A DNA stretch of 64,000 nucleotides. It comes from Desmodus rotundus. Its lineage: Eukaryota > Chordata > Mammalia > Chiroptera > Phyllostomidae. A program made the translations under genes and the position numbers. A model generated the notes under the pieces. It was given only the letters and a program-made list of their open reading frames with translations. It did not search any database and had not been told where the DNA came from. Positions 1 through 9,150 of this stretch are shown here, piece by piece; positions within the stretch are counted from its first letter, which is position 1, and the number at the start of each line of letters is the position of its first letter. The stretch is from NCBI RefSeq assembly GCF_022682495.2, contig NC_071390.1, positions 170,711,220 to 170,775,219 of the forward strand, in the 5' to 3' direction.

Positions 1-560
1 GGAAATAGGGCTGTGGCATTGACTTTCTTTTACCAGAGAATTTTTTGGGCATAAGACATAAAATATAATGATTAAGGAGAATAATGCATGATCATTCTTA
101 AAGAAATAGCATCACTATTAAATAAACACTATTGGATTTTATTTCAGAGGAGTTTCATGGAGGTGCGACATAAACATAGATTACGAAGAAATGGTTGGAT
201 TTCTTCAAAGCAGAAAGAAAGATGGACAACACAAGAGGCGCAGAGGACCCCGCATGGACAAAGGGCTAAATGGTGACGGAGAGGTTCCAGGGAGAGAGGA
301 AGGCAGGAAACCCAAGCCTGAAATCTGGCTGGTCTGTCCCGAGGAGGCTGCTCCTCTGTCCTTCATGCTCTGTGACTCTTCTCTCCAAGGTTCCACTCCA
401 GTGACTGGGCAACAGAGTGTTGGACAATAATTCTCGTGCATCCTCTCAAAGGTCTCATCTGGGCATCCTAACTGGGCCCTAAAGTCAGGGAATCCTCACT
501 CTGTGTTTAGGTCTGTTGGCCCCTGGGTCAGATTCTAGTCACTGAGAATCAGTGCTCTGA
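1..560. other. Non-coding stretch, no recognised element
   Basis: No gene, exon or repeat family is recognised here. A purine-rich segment around 190-330 gives short overlapping open frames on both strands (about 60-80 codons). None resembles a known protein and they contradict each other in frame, so I treat them as chance. A CT-rich segment lies at 340-400. The region may hold an old decayed repeat that I cannot name. Confidence 0.5.
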
Positions 561-1490
561 ATGGCTGGTCAAGGGATTTGGGCTTCATGGTGTTTTATTT
601 TCTCCAAAGACTAGAAAGGATGTGGCCCAGATGGAATTTCTGGCTAGGAGCAGAGGCAAGAACTAGTACTGGCCAGGCACAGAGAAAGCAAGGGAAGTGG
701 CAGATCTCAAGGATGATTTGGGAGAAAAATCAGGAGAATTTTGGCAATTAACTGACTATGAAATGACTCAGTGGTTTGCAGCCTGGGCTTGCAAGGAGAA
801 TTTTGGGATCACTACCAGAAATAGGAAACCACAAAAAGAAGCTAGTTTGGCAGAAAGGTGATGAATTCAGCTTTCAGATGGGTAAGTGGAATTGTTTCAA
901 ACACAGAGAGATGGGTGGGTCTAGCAGACGGTTCGGGATAAAAGGCCTGGAACTTGAAATATCGGTTGGAGAGGAAAATAGAGATCTGTACAGTGTGTAC
1001 ATAAATGTAACATGTGGCATGTAAGGCCTACATGTAAGTGAATGAAGAAGAGAGTGAAAGGAAACTCAGAACAAGAGGAAAATCCTTCCACTAGCTCACA
1101 AAGGCAGGAATGAGGGAAAGGGAACAGGGAGGGTGAGAAAAGGGAAGTGACTAAAGAGGCCACCAGATGTGGCAATCACTTGACAAGGGAACTTCGGGAA
1201 TCACAACTTGAGCCAAGAGGCAGGGAGCAGAGTGAGTGTGTGATAGGTGAATGGAAGGCAAGCAGGTCAAGGGAATCTTGAGGGCGAGAGGGAGAGAGTA
1301 AGAGAAAAGGGGATACAAGCTGAGGACGTGCAAAGACTGGACGAACCACACAGGTTTGTCTGGAGTGTAAGGTGTGATTACGGGTTTTGACTGTTATAGA
1401 AACTCTTTGTGTTCTGAAACTGGAGGGGAGAAAAAAAGGGTTAGAGGAAAAGAGAATAAATAGTCCAAGAAACTAGGTCAGATGCTCACC
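560..1490 (+). repeat. Probable ancient purine-rich interspersed repeat (family not named)
   Basis: A purine-rich stretch with short phrases such as 'gatgggtaagtgga', 'agagatgggtgggtct' and 'tggagaggaaaatagaga'. These remind me of an old mammal-wide repeat body that also seems to recur near 12.9-13.6, 15.0-15.4 and 35.9-36.9 kb. The resemblance is by style and short phrases only, with no clear boundaries, tail or target duplication. Short open frames on both strands are consistent with stop-poor purine-rich DNA, not with genes. Alternative: unique purine-rich sequence. Confidence 0.3.
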
Positions 1491-1887
1491 AAAGTAGAAA
1501 GTGAGACCATTGCTGAGAGTAAGAAGTCCAGGTTTAAATGAAAAAGCATCGGGGGCCGGCTGGGCCAGGAGGCAGCTCAGGGCAGGAGGCGCCTGTGACA
1601 GGAAGGAACAGAAGCATAAGGGGCATAAGAACTGGGGTGCTTGGGCACGAGGAAGTGGCGGGGTGGATGTGGTGGTCAAAAAGGGGGACCGTGTCCCCAT
1701 TTCCTAAGCTTTACAGCTTTACATTTAGTTTACTGAAAGATCAGAAGGATAATTGCTTATAAAAGTGCTCTGAAATATCAATATTTTGTATTTGTAATGA
1801 AAAGACTAAGTGCATATATGTGACTAAGCATGAATATCTCATATGCATAAGACTGAATATGCATATGTATACGTTTGTGTGTGTATA

Positions 1888-2079
1888 TAGGGTCTGGCAC
1901 AAATGACGCCCCTTATTTATTACAAATCATAAGTATGTAATTCTGTAAAATAAAAATATCACTCAAGCATACCATATAACATTTTAGGTGAAATGTTCAC
2001 ATTAAAACTATAAATTATTACACCCATATTATTGCCGTACCAACCACATTCAGACAGGCCTTACTTGTGCCAGACCCTG
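1888..2079 (+). mobile_element. Mariner-like MITE, copy 1 (about 192 bp)
   Basis: A short non-autonomous DNA transposon. Its terminal inverted repeats match perfectly over 13 bases: 'gggtctggcacaa' at the left end and its complement 'ttgtgccagaccc' at the right. It has no transposase frame. The left flank ends in TATA and the right flank is a TG run, so it seems to have landed in a TG/TA microsatellite, and a TA target site is plausible but not proven. A second diverged copy lies reversed at 22245-22453 and confirms that this is a family. Mobilisation would have needed a transposase supplied in trans. Confidence 0.8.
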
Positions 2080-2096
2080 TGTGTGTGTGTGTGTGC
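2079..2096. repeat. (GT)n microsatellite
   Basis: A short run of alternating G and T immediately abuts the right end of the MITE. A shorter TG/TA-rich stretch sits just left of the MITE (1874-1887), suggesting that the transposon split one pre-existing simple repeat. Confidence 0.85.
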
Positions 2097-2184
2097 ATCA
2101 GACTTTCTGATATTTGTACTTGACTATGACTCTCTAAGATACATAATTATTTATAATAATAATAATAGGGACATATTAACAGAG

Positions 2185-2645
2185 CAGTTATGTTCAAAGT
2201 AGTTTGCATAGCTTAGAGTAATTTTCACATGACACCTAAGAGCTCAGTACTAATATCATCCCCATTTACATTTTACATCCCCATTTATGTTTCACATTTA
2301 AGGAGATCAGGACTTAGAAAAGCTACCGTATTTTTCAGACTATATGACGCACTGGACCATAAGACACACCTAGGTTTTAGAGGAGGAAAATAGGGGAAAA
2401 AAATTTGAAGCAAAAAATGTGGTCCTGCTCCTACCTCCTGTGACCCCGCTGCACCACTGCCACCCCCCGCCCCCCCAGGAGCCAGGTAAGCTACATTCAG
2501 ACTATAAGATGCACCCCCATTTTCCTCTCAAATTTGGGGGGCTGCGTCTTATAGTCTGAAAAATACGGTAAGTAACTTGATTTAGCTTTCACAATTAGTA
2601 AATGGCAGGCAGGAGATGCAAACTCAGGGCTGGATAATTGCACGG
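2185..2645 (-). mobile_element. MIR SINE, split by a MITE
   Basis: An old tRNA-derived MIR read in reverse: the 3' part of the SINE ('atcatccccattta', 'gacttagaaaag') lies at 2185-2325. The body resumes at 2569 with 'agtaacttg', 'agtaaatggcaggcagga' and 'gcaaactcaggg'. In intact MIRs these parts are contiguous. The interruption is exactly the transposon at 2326-2568, so the MIR predates it. MIRs moved in early mammals and are not active now. Confidence 0.8.
2326..2568 (+). mobile_element. TA-target MITE with 26-bp inverted ends (243 bp)
   Basis: The left end begins 'ccgtatttttcagacta' and the right end is its inverted complement, with one mismatch over 26 bases. Both ends are flanked by TA (2324-2325 and 2569-2570), as expected for the Tc1/mariner superfamily. 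A third, internal copy of part of the terminal repeat occurs at about 2496-2513, in the same sense as the left end. It pairs with the right end to give a smaller internal hairpin (2496-2560). There is a C-rich centre (2460-2477) and no coding capacity. It sits inside an older MIR, which supports the boundaries. Confidence 0.88.
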
Positions 2646-2649
2646 GGAT

Positions 2650-3230
2650 ACCAGGCATCCTCGTTTCTGCGTACTGAGAGAAGAGCTGGAGTCTCACAAC
2701 CGGGAAATGATGTGCACTGTGTGAGACCAAGAGGGAGCCGAAGGAACACCCTGGAGCAGGGTACCACAGTGGGTACAAGAGAGGCACGATGTACAGGACA
2801 CACACATAAACAGGGAGATACGTATTCTCCTTTCTGTTTATCTGCACATGTTCCCTAATAGCAGCCTGACCTATAATAGAGTTGAGAGAAATTGTGTGTG
2901 TCCACACAACAGGTCAATAAGCTGACTGCTGTAGATGGTTCCTAACTCCCTTGAAACCAGGCACTGGGGGTGGAAGGGCCCTTTGATCACTGGTGGGGAT
3001 CGCAACAGCCCTGAGGACGCTCACACCCCTCAGTGCCGCCTGGGCCTCCCCGAGAGGCCAGAAACATCTTTATTAGAAAGAGCTCCAAACAAGGGCTCTT
3101 TGAAGGTACTCCCGGGAAGGTTTTTTGTTTGTTTTTGTTTTTTCAGTGCTGGCCCAAATCAGAAAATGGGAAAAAAAACCCCAAAATCTTAGAAAGTAAG
3201 TGATTGACAAGGAAATCGATTAGCAAGCCT
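2650..3230. other. Unique non-coding stretch
   Basis: No recognised element. A T-rich segment at 3119-3145 ('ttttttgtttgtttttg') and an A-run at 3171-3180 are simple low-complexity pieces. Open frames of 80-136 codons on both strands extend into the neighbouring MITE and MIR, so they have no coding meaning. Confidence 0.5.
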
Positions 3231-3239
3231 GTCTCATCC

Positions 3240-3420
3240 ATGCGTTCAGCAGTTTTTGGTGAGTGCCTACTATGTGCAAGACACCCTGCTGTACCATGTG
3301 ATCCCGGCCCTCGTGGAATTTCAGGTTGAAATTAATAAAAACAAAAGGCAAACACACATAAATAAAAACAAGTAAATTCAATTTAAAAGACACAAATAAT
3401 ATATAATTCCAAACCTAGTT
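3240..3420 (+). repeat. Old interspersed repeat fragment ('cctactatgtgcaagacac' type)
   Basis: The segment reads 'gtgcctactatgtgcaagac', then 'ggccctcgtggaattt' and an A-rich stretch. This order (growing-list phrase, 'ccctcatggagctt' phrase, then A-rich) is common in an ancient mammal-wide repeat. Similar pieces occur at 33890-33960, 39215-39330 and 49140-49200. The family name is uncertain, since MIR and L2 relatives share the first phrase. Confidence 0.5.
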
Positions 3421-3734
3421 AAGTAAAAAGTGCCATCATTATTGTTAAACTGTAATTTTTTTCCAAAATAAAAATCAAAAGGGTGTATCCGTCATTTTCT
3501 AAATTTAACACCCTTCCCGTTTCCCATTTCAAGTGAGATCTAGAGCACGAGTAATTTTATACTCTAATAATCACATCTCATTTTACCCCGTCTTTGAAGC
3601 CTTCCTAGTTTTAGGTAACATTTGCAAGTGCAGTAATATTCCTGTACTTGTACAATGTACTGTGTAACAAATTGGAAAACACAGGAACTACTTAAGAGAA
3701 ATATTTAGATTGTGTCTAATTTAAATCGATAGTC

Positions 3735-3812
3735 CATTGGGCAAGGAATCTGTCTAATTCCATGTTCCGTACAACGCATTGCAAAATGTTGGCACTCAAT
3801 AAATGTAAAATA
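3735..3812 (+). mobile_element. L2 LINE 3' end fragment
   Basis: The segment reads 'ggcaaggaatctgtct' and then 'ggcactcaataaatgtaa'. These match the usual closing phrases of the L2 LINE 3' untranslated region. The fragment is short and diverged, and nothing of the coding region is present. Confidence 0.65.
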
Positions 3813-5310
3813 ATAACAACAGTCTTTTCCCCTTTAAAGTATATAATTACACCTACCCCCTACTGGGCACCAAGCTCAGTGACAGATCTTTTGTTTATTA
3901 AATCCACAGCCCTAAAGGCAAACAGTACCACAGCTTCAATGCGAATTGCTGTAAAGTCCTCTCTACTTTTAGGCAAAACTTTAAATATCTACAAATCCCT
4001 AAAGAACATCTTAATTTAGCCGCCCACCATCTATATTACTTAACCAAATGCAGGAAACCTTTTCTAAGTCCCCAAAGTGGAATCCAAACACCAAGTGGAA
4101 ATGTGTTTTCAAAGTTAGTTTGGAAATATGTCACGGAATAAAATTACTCTTAGCTAATTTACCATTTCTCTCTCCTAAAGAAACGTGTCAAGCTGCTGAG
4201 CAAAGCTCTGAAGGCTTTAGATGCAGGAAACATTCAATAGGTTCCCAAGCTTGTGTTCAAAGTGCGCTATTATCCAAGTAGCTTGAACTGAGGAGGAAAA
4301 AATAATGACTCATGTACAGCTTTATTTGAGACATTTGCACTACAATGAACTAAGAAAAGCAACAGGTCAAGTTAAAAAAATATTGCAAGAAAGCAACAGC
4401 GGCCAAAGCCCCTTCAAGGGAAATTTTGGACAGGAAAGCACTTTTGCTTCACTTCATCATTATTTTCTCCTAGTTCCCCGTGTTTGTATTTGAATGCTCG
4501 CACTTGAACATCAGTTTCACAATCACCTAGTCCACATTTGGTATTGATGAAGTTCAACATATGCTCCGCAATTCACTGCTACTAAAATAAGAAATGCAAA
4601 TTCAGCTAAGTGCGCTCCAAGTCTACTGTTGAGCTGGGCCCGGGCTGCTTTGTAGTCTGTGTGGAGTATTATCATTAGCAGAGAAGGGTTAACGGCAAAG
4701 GCCGACGATTGTTTAAAAATTCACATTACCAAAGTGGATTACATTGCATCTACTGAGGGGATCAACAATGTAAGCCTACACTAAGCCATTATTGCAGAAA
4801 CAAAGCTTTCATTTTAAGCCTTTGGAAACAAGCATAAAATGGACAAAAGAAAAAATTCTTCTGATGTAAGAACAAGGCAAGTACTACATGCTTTTCATCC
4901 TGACTCAGTTTCGGAGCCATGATGAATGCACAAAAAAATGGACCCTCTCTCCCAAGAACGCGTTGTGAAATTATAACATACCAACGTTTTGGAAAATGAT
5001 TCACTTCTATAGCTAGACGTCCAACAAAAATCCTTTATTTAAATTTCTTTCTCCTTTTGTTGAGAATCTGTCACAGCATGGAGATGTACATTCTTTAGGA
5101 TTGTCTCACCATTTGTCCTTTTATTTTCCAATGAGAAGAAAAAGAATGATTTTGAAAACACACATTCGGGCAGCCAGCGTCATGGATTACCCTGGGCAGT
5201 GGTAATTCATCGCACACCAACTCGGTGTGTGGTAACTGAACGCTCAGCCACTCCTAACTGGCAGAAACCAGGCGGAGCCGGATACACTGCTGTTAGTTTC
5301 CACACTGACC
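3812..5310. other. Unique, repeat-poor non-coding stretch
   Basis: About 1.5 kb with no recognised repeat. Open frames of 60-85 codons on the plus strand (3762-4281) match no known protein. The texture (mixed composition, low simple-repeat content, phrases such as 'aaggccgacgattgttta' near 4700) would be compatible with conserved non-coding DNA, but conservation cannot be judged from one sequence. Confidence 0.45.
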
Positions 5311-5314
5311 TTGG

Positions 5315-5440
5315 AAGTGCGGTATTGACTCCCCACCTCCAGACACAGAAACTGAGGCTCAGGGTGGCCAAGGAGCTCCCTCTGAACTGCCCCTAAAGGA
5401 ACCAGGATTCAGATGCAGGTCCCACTGGAACGACAGGTCC
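5315..5440 (-). mobile_element. MIR SINE fragment
   Basis: The reversed MIR core is visible: 'gaaactgaggctcagggtgg', 'ccaaggagctc', then 'aaccaggattcagatgcagg'. This is the usual order for a minus-strand MIR (complement of the cautionary 'cctcagtttcc' and 'gaatcctgg' phrases). Both ends have decayed. Confidence 0.75.
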
Positions 5441-6120
5441 TGGCACCTCCAATTTCCACAGTGCCTTCGGTTGGCAAAGCAGGTTCCTGGGATTGGACAT
5501 TCTTTCGACAAATTACCTGCAAATTTCTACACGAGGTTGAAGGCTTTCAGGCAAATTTGATCTCTTTACAAACTTGAGCTCAACGATGAAGTTATTTTTT
5601 TCAGTGTATGCAAATTAGACCTGTGTGAAGGGTGCCATCGTTACTATTGTGTGGTAGGTGTGGGGACAGAAAACCTCATGAACGGCAGCAGATGCTAAAC
5701 TCTCCTACTGTCCTGCACCCGCCGAAAATTATCGGGCACTTTTCATTCTCCAGAATTTGGCTAAGAATTACTAAGGAAAACAAACAGATGACCAGTAAAT
5801 AACAAGGCCCCCAGCAGTCAAAACACACTATACATTTCGCCCCAAAGACCACACATTTTACACTGAGGAGGGAACGGCAGGCCTTCCTCCGGGGTATTAT
5901 TAGTCCTTACTTTAAACATAACTCAGCCAACTTGGTTATCGGCTTTCACTGCAAAGAATGAACCAAAAGCAATATATTAGAAAATAGAAAGAATTCAAAA
6001 AGATAATGAAAAAGCCCAAGTCTTGCCAGAAATACAAGAGAAAATGTTACCCAAAATTATTCACAAGCATTAAAAATGCATAATATACCAAGGGACACTA
6101 GTATATAGGTAAAAAAAATC
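5440..6120. other. Unique non-coding stretch
   Basis: No gene or clear repeat is seen. The last 200 bases (5940-6120) become A-rich and lead into the AT-rich block that follows. Confidence 0.45.
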
Positions 6121-6150
6121 ACAGCAGTCATTCTGATACAGATTTATTCC

Positions 6151-6180
6151 AAAGTAACATATATATATATATGTTACTTT
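6151..6180. repeat. Perfect 30-bp palindrome with AT core
   Basis: The 30 bases are identical to their own reverse complement: arms 'aaagtaac' and 'gttacttt' around an alternating AT core. Such a sequence can extrude a cruciform. A similar 'ctttgttacatatatat' unit begins again at 6187, so half of the palindrome is nearly repeated next door. Confidence 0.95.
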
Positions 6181-6191
6181 GTATACTTTGT

Positions 6192-6227
<36 letters not shown>

Positions 6228-6450
6228 GAGATACAAATATAAATATATAAAAATATTTATTGCCATGTCAAGTAACTATAGTATGTTATTGAATGCATTT
6301 AATGTAATATATTACATAAATAGATAATTTTATATTAAATAAATGAGTTTGTATAATATAAATATATAATTCTATATAATATAAAATCGATTTAATACTT
6401 TTATATATTTAAAGATAAATATATTAAAATATAAATATAATAAAAACCAG
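6181..6450. repeat. (TA)n microsatellite and AT-rich low-complexity block
   Basis: An uninterrupted alternating TA run covers about 6194-6222. It is followed by some 230 bases made almost only of A and T with scattered 'aaatata' and 'tataat' phrases. No coding or named repeat is recognised. The tract length is likely to vary between individuals, as in other TA microsatellites. Confidence 0.9.
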
Positions 6451-6639
6451 TACTCTTACAATGAAAGTCCTGGGAATAAATGTCTATTAGAATACATTTG
6501 TCTGCTTAAAATTCTGGACTTAAAGAATTGAAGTGTGTTGGGTGGAAGGTTTTTTCAGGAGGCGAGTCTAAGTGAAGTTTCTTAGACTAGAATAGGAAGA
6601 GCGTACACAGGGGTCTGAGAAGCACCACGCCATGGCAGC

Positions 6640-6965
6640 CACGTGTACAGAGAGTCTCAATGGTGTCCTGCGTGGTTGCTCACACATCTTCTGCTAGTCC
6701 CTCAGCAAGATCACACCCTTGCTTCACCTCCGTCACTTAGTGTGTAATCACGGGTTAGAAAGAAAGGGGTTTTAATTGTTGTGTAACGTAGATAATAAGT
6801 ATATCGTAATAAAGCCTTAACCTATGATGAAGAGGAAAATTAACTGACATGGATGGAATTGATGACATGATTACCACCTGCAGAACTGTAAACTCCTGGC
6901 AGGCAAAAAAGACCCATGAATACATCTTTTTTCACCCACAAGGCTTAGCAAGCAATAAACTTTGA
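6640..6965 (+). mobile_element. Possible L2 LINE 3' fragments
   Basis: The clearest part is 6885-6965 ('gtaaactcctggcaggca' then 'aagcaataaactttg'), which follows the L2 3' end pattern. The upstream part at 6640-6730 is CT-rich and only weakly suggestive. No coding remnant is visible. Confidence 0.45.
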
Positions 6966-7179
6966 AATCACTGAGTGAATGAATGCATTATATGCTCTGC
7001 TCAGTTTACATTTGTGGACTGGGAGGGATCCAGGAGGAAGTGACTTTATTATGGACTCTGTTGCTATCCTTCCTTGGCTCACTCCTATTGTCAAGAAAAA
7101 GGAAGTCCACACTAAGCAGAAAAATCATTTCTGGACAAAGGTAACTGGCAAGCCACCGCTCTCAAAGTATTACATGTAC

Positions 7180-7222
7180 ATATATATATGAAAGAGAGGG
7201 AGAAAGAGAGAGCAAGGGAGGT
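7180..7222. repeat. Purine-rich simple repeat (GAGA-type)
   Basis: A short imperfect run of GA and GGGA units following a TA-rich run at 7181-7189. Confidence 0.7.
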
Positions 7223-7379
7223 ATTTCTGAAAAGCCCTTGGATACAGAGTTTGCAATACATTTCATACTATAAAAACGTTACAGTATATTCTGTATTGAC
7301 CTCCACACTGAGAAAAAGTTTTATCAATGAAACCCTAAATAGACCATTTTAATAGCTTGAAATTTGGATTTTCTATTCT

Positions 7380-8640
7380 TTGTTTCTTTGTTACAACATA
7401 AGACATGATAATTACAACAATTCAAACAAATCAGAAAGAAGACTGTCGGTCGAGTGCTGTGACTTCCCATCTTCCATCAACAACCCCCATATTTGGGTAA
7501 CAAATAACAACTTTCACATACATCATTCTCTTTCTCTATTTTCCTAAAACGTCTTCAAATTGGAAATGTTTGTATATAGAATTATAGTGACAAAAATGTC
7601 GTCGTAATAAGTTCATCACAAACCTACGGGCTTTTCTCACTTAACAATATATCATAAAGGTCCACCTAAGTCAACAATGATAGCTCTAATTCATCATTTT
7701 TTTTAAAGATTTTATTTATTTATTTTGATAGAGAGGGGCTGGGAGAGAGAAAGAGAGGGAGAGAAACATCAATGTGTGCTTGCTTCTCATGCACCCCAAC
7801 TGGGGACCTGGCCCGCAATCCAGGTATGTGCCCTGACTGGGAATTGAACTGGCAACCATTTGACTCACAGGCCTGCACTCAATCCACTGAGCCACACCAG
7901 CCAGAGCACATTTTTAATATCTGCACAGTGCTGAATACTTTGGGTTTACCATCATTTGTTGAACTACTCTATTATGGGTGAAATTTTCTGATTTTTACAG
8001 GTTGTGCTCTCACAAACATTGCTGAAGAATAGCCTTGTGGAGGTATTTCATGTGTTGGTGCATTGGTACGGAAATATGTCCCTCTGTTGAGGGACTTGAA
8101 GTCTTTTCATTTCCTCCGATTTTTATTACTACACAAAGTCATGTAGTACAATGTTAAAGACATCATTGTAAGTATCGGTTCTTTCACCTCTAAAAGGTAG
8201 TTCACTAAAAGTAAAATAGCTGAATCAGGGGCAAGATTATATATTTTTTTAATTTTTAATTTCACTAGCTAATACAGATCACTTTCCAAAAAAAGTTACA
8301 CAATTCACATCCCTATGTTGAAATGTGCTTATTTTCCCCATACCCTAACCAACACTGGATGATATCAGTATGTTTCCCTTTTGCCAATTTTATGAAGAAA
8401 ATACCGGATATCCTTGGATTTGCATTTCCCATGTTACCGGTAAGTTTGGGCAGCTTTCCATGAATTTATTAGCCATCTGCAGTTCTTTTCTGTGCACTAC
8501 CTATTAATATCATTTACAATTTCCTTATATTGTTTATCTTTTTAAATTGATTCATAAACTTCTTTTTATATGAGAAATATGTAATGCTTATCCTGTCTTA
8601 TTTTTCTCCTTTCCATTAGTACATAAGAATACGCATATAG
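7380..8640 (-). mobile_element. Old LINE-1 3' region, minus strand, split by a SINE
   Basis: Phrases typical of the reversed L1 3' region occur in order: 'aatatctgcacagtgctga', 'gaatagccttgtgg', 'aaaatagctgaatcagggg', 'accctaaccaacactggat' and 'ggatttgcatttccc'. The same order is common in old L1M-type copies in mammals. The element is interrupted by the VES SINE at 7701-7908, with 'aattcatcattt' before it and 'catttttaatatctgc' after. No intact reading frame remains. Confidence 0.75.
7701..7908 (-). mobile_element. VES-type bat SINE, minus strand
   Basis: Read on the minus strand it starts 'gctctggctggtgtggctca', carries the tRNA-derived A box 'tggctcagtgg' and a B box-like 'agttcaattcc'. 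It continues with the CT-rich body and ends in an A-rich 'aaataaataaaatc' tail (left side here). Poly(T)-like 'cattttt' on both sides is a possible target duplication, but low complexity makes this weak. It inserted into an older minus-strand L1. Relative to the copy at 61721 its body is mutated in the CTCF-like core. Confidence 0.92.
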
Positions 8641-8734
8641 AGTGAGTCAAGGGACCAGACAGCCAAGACCGCAGGACTGGTTTAAAAGAAACATTACTGG
8701 CATTACAGGAAAGCTTGCAATATTCACTTTCTAA

Positions 8735-8840
8735 AATATCATGCTCCACAAGGATGAGGATCTTTATTTTGTTAAATCATGTATCTCAACAATCTAGAGC
8801 AGAGCCTGGAAAACAGTAGAAACTCAGTAAAGATCTACTT
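8735..8840 (+). mobile_element. L2 LINE 3' end fragment
   Basis: The run 'atgctccacaaggatgagg' and then 'gagcctggaaaacagtagaa' followed by 'actcagtaaa' fits the L2 3' end. It is short and diverged. Confidence 0.6.
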
Positions 8841-8934
8841 ACACATTTAGTCAAGATAGAAGTTTGTGGAAAGAAATGTGAACATATATTAACCTCTGAA
8901 ACTGTGAAATAGGGTTTTCCAAAGGTGGTTTGTA

Positions 8935-9150
8935 GTTTGCCATCATTTAGTATGTCTAATCCTTACCACATCTCCACATCTCATTTAATCCTCAGGGACA
9001 GTTATAATTACTTCTGTTTTAGAGATGAAAAAAATCAAGACTCAGAAATTTTTCCAGAATAACGCACAGCCAATAAACACAGAATTCGGACACAAACCCA
9101 GGTGTTTCTGGCACCAGACAGAGCACTTGTCACTGCGTCATCTTGCCTAA
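8935..9150 (-). mobile_element. MIR SINE
   Basis: A nearly complete reversed MIR: 'tctcatttaatcctcag', 'agagatgaaaaaaatcaaga', 'cacagccaata', 'cacaaacccaggtgtt', 'gagcacttgtcactgcgtca'. The order of the 3' part, core and tRNA-like head is preserved. It is highly diverged, in keeping with great age. Confidence 0.8.
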
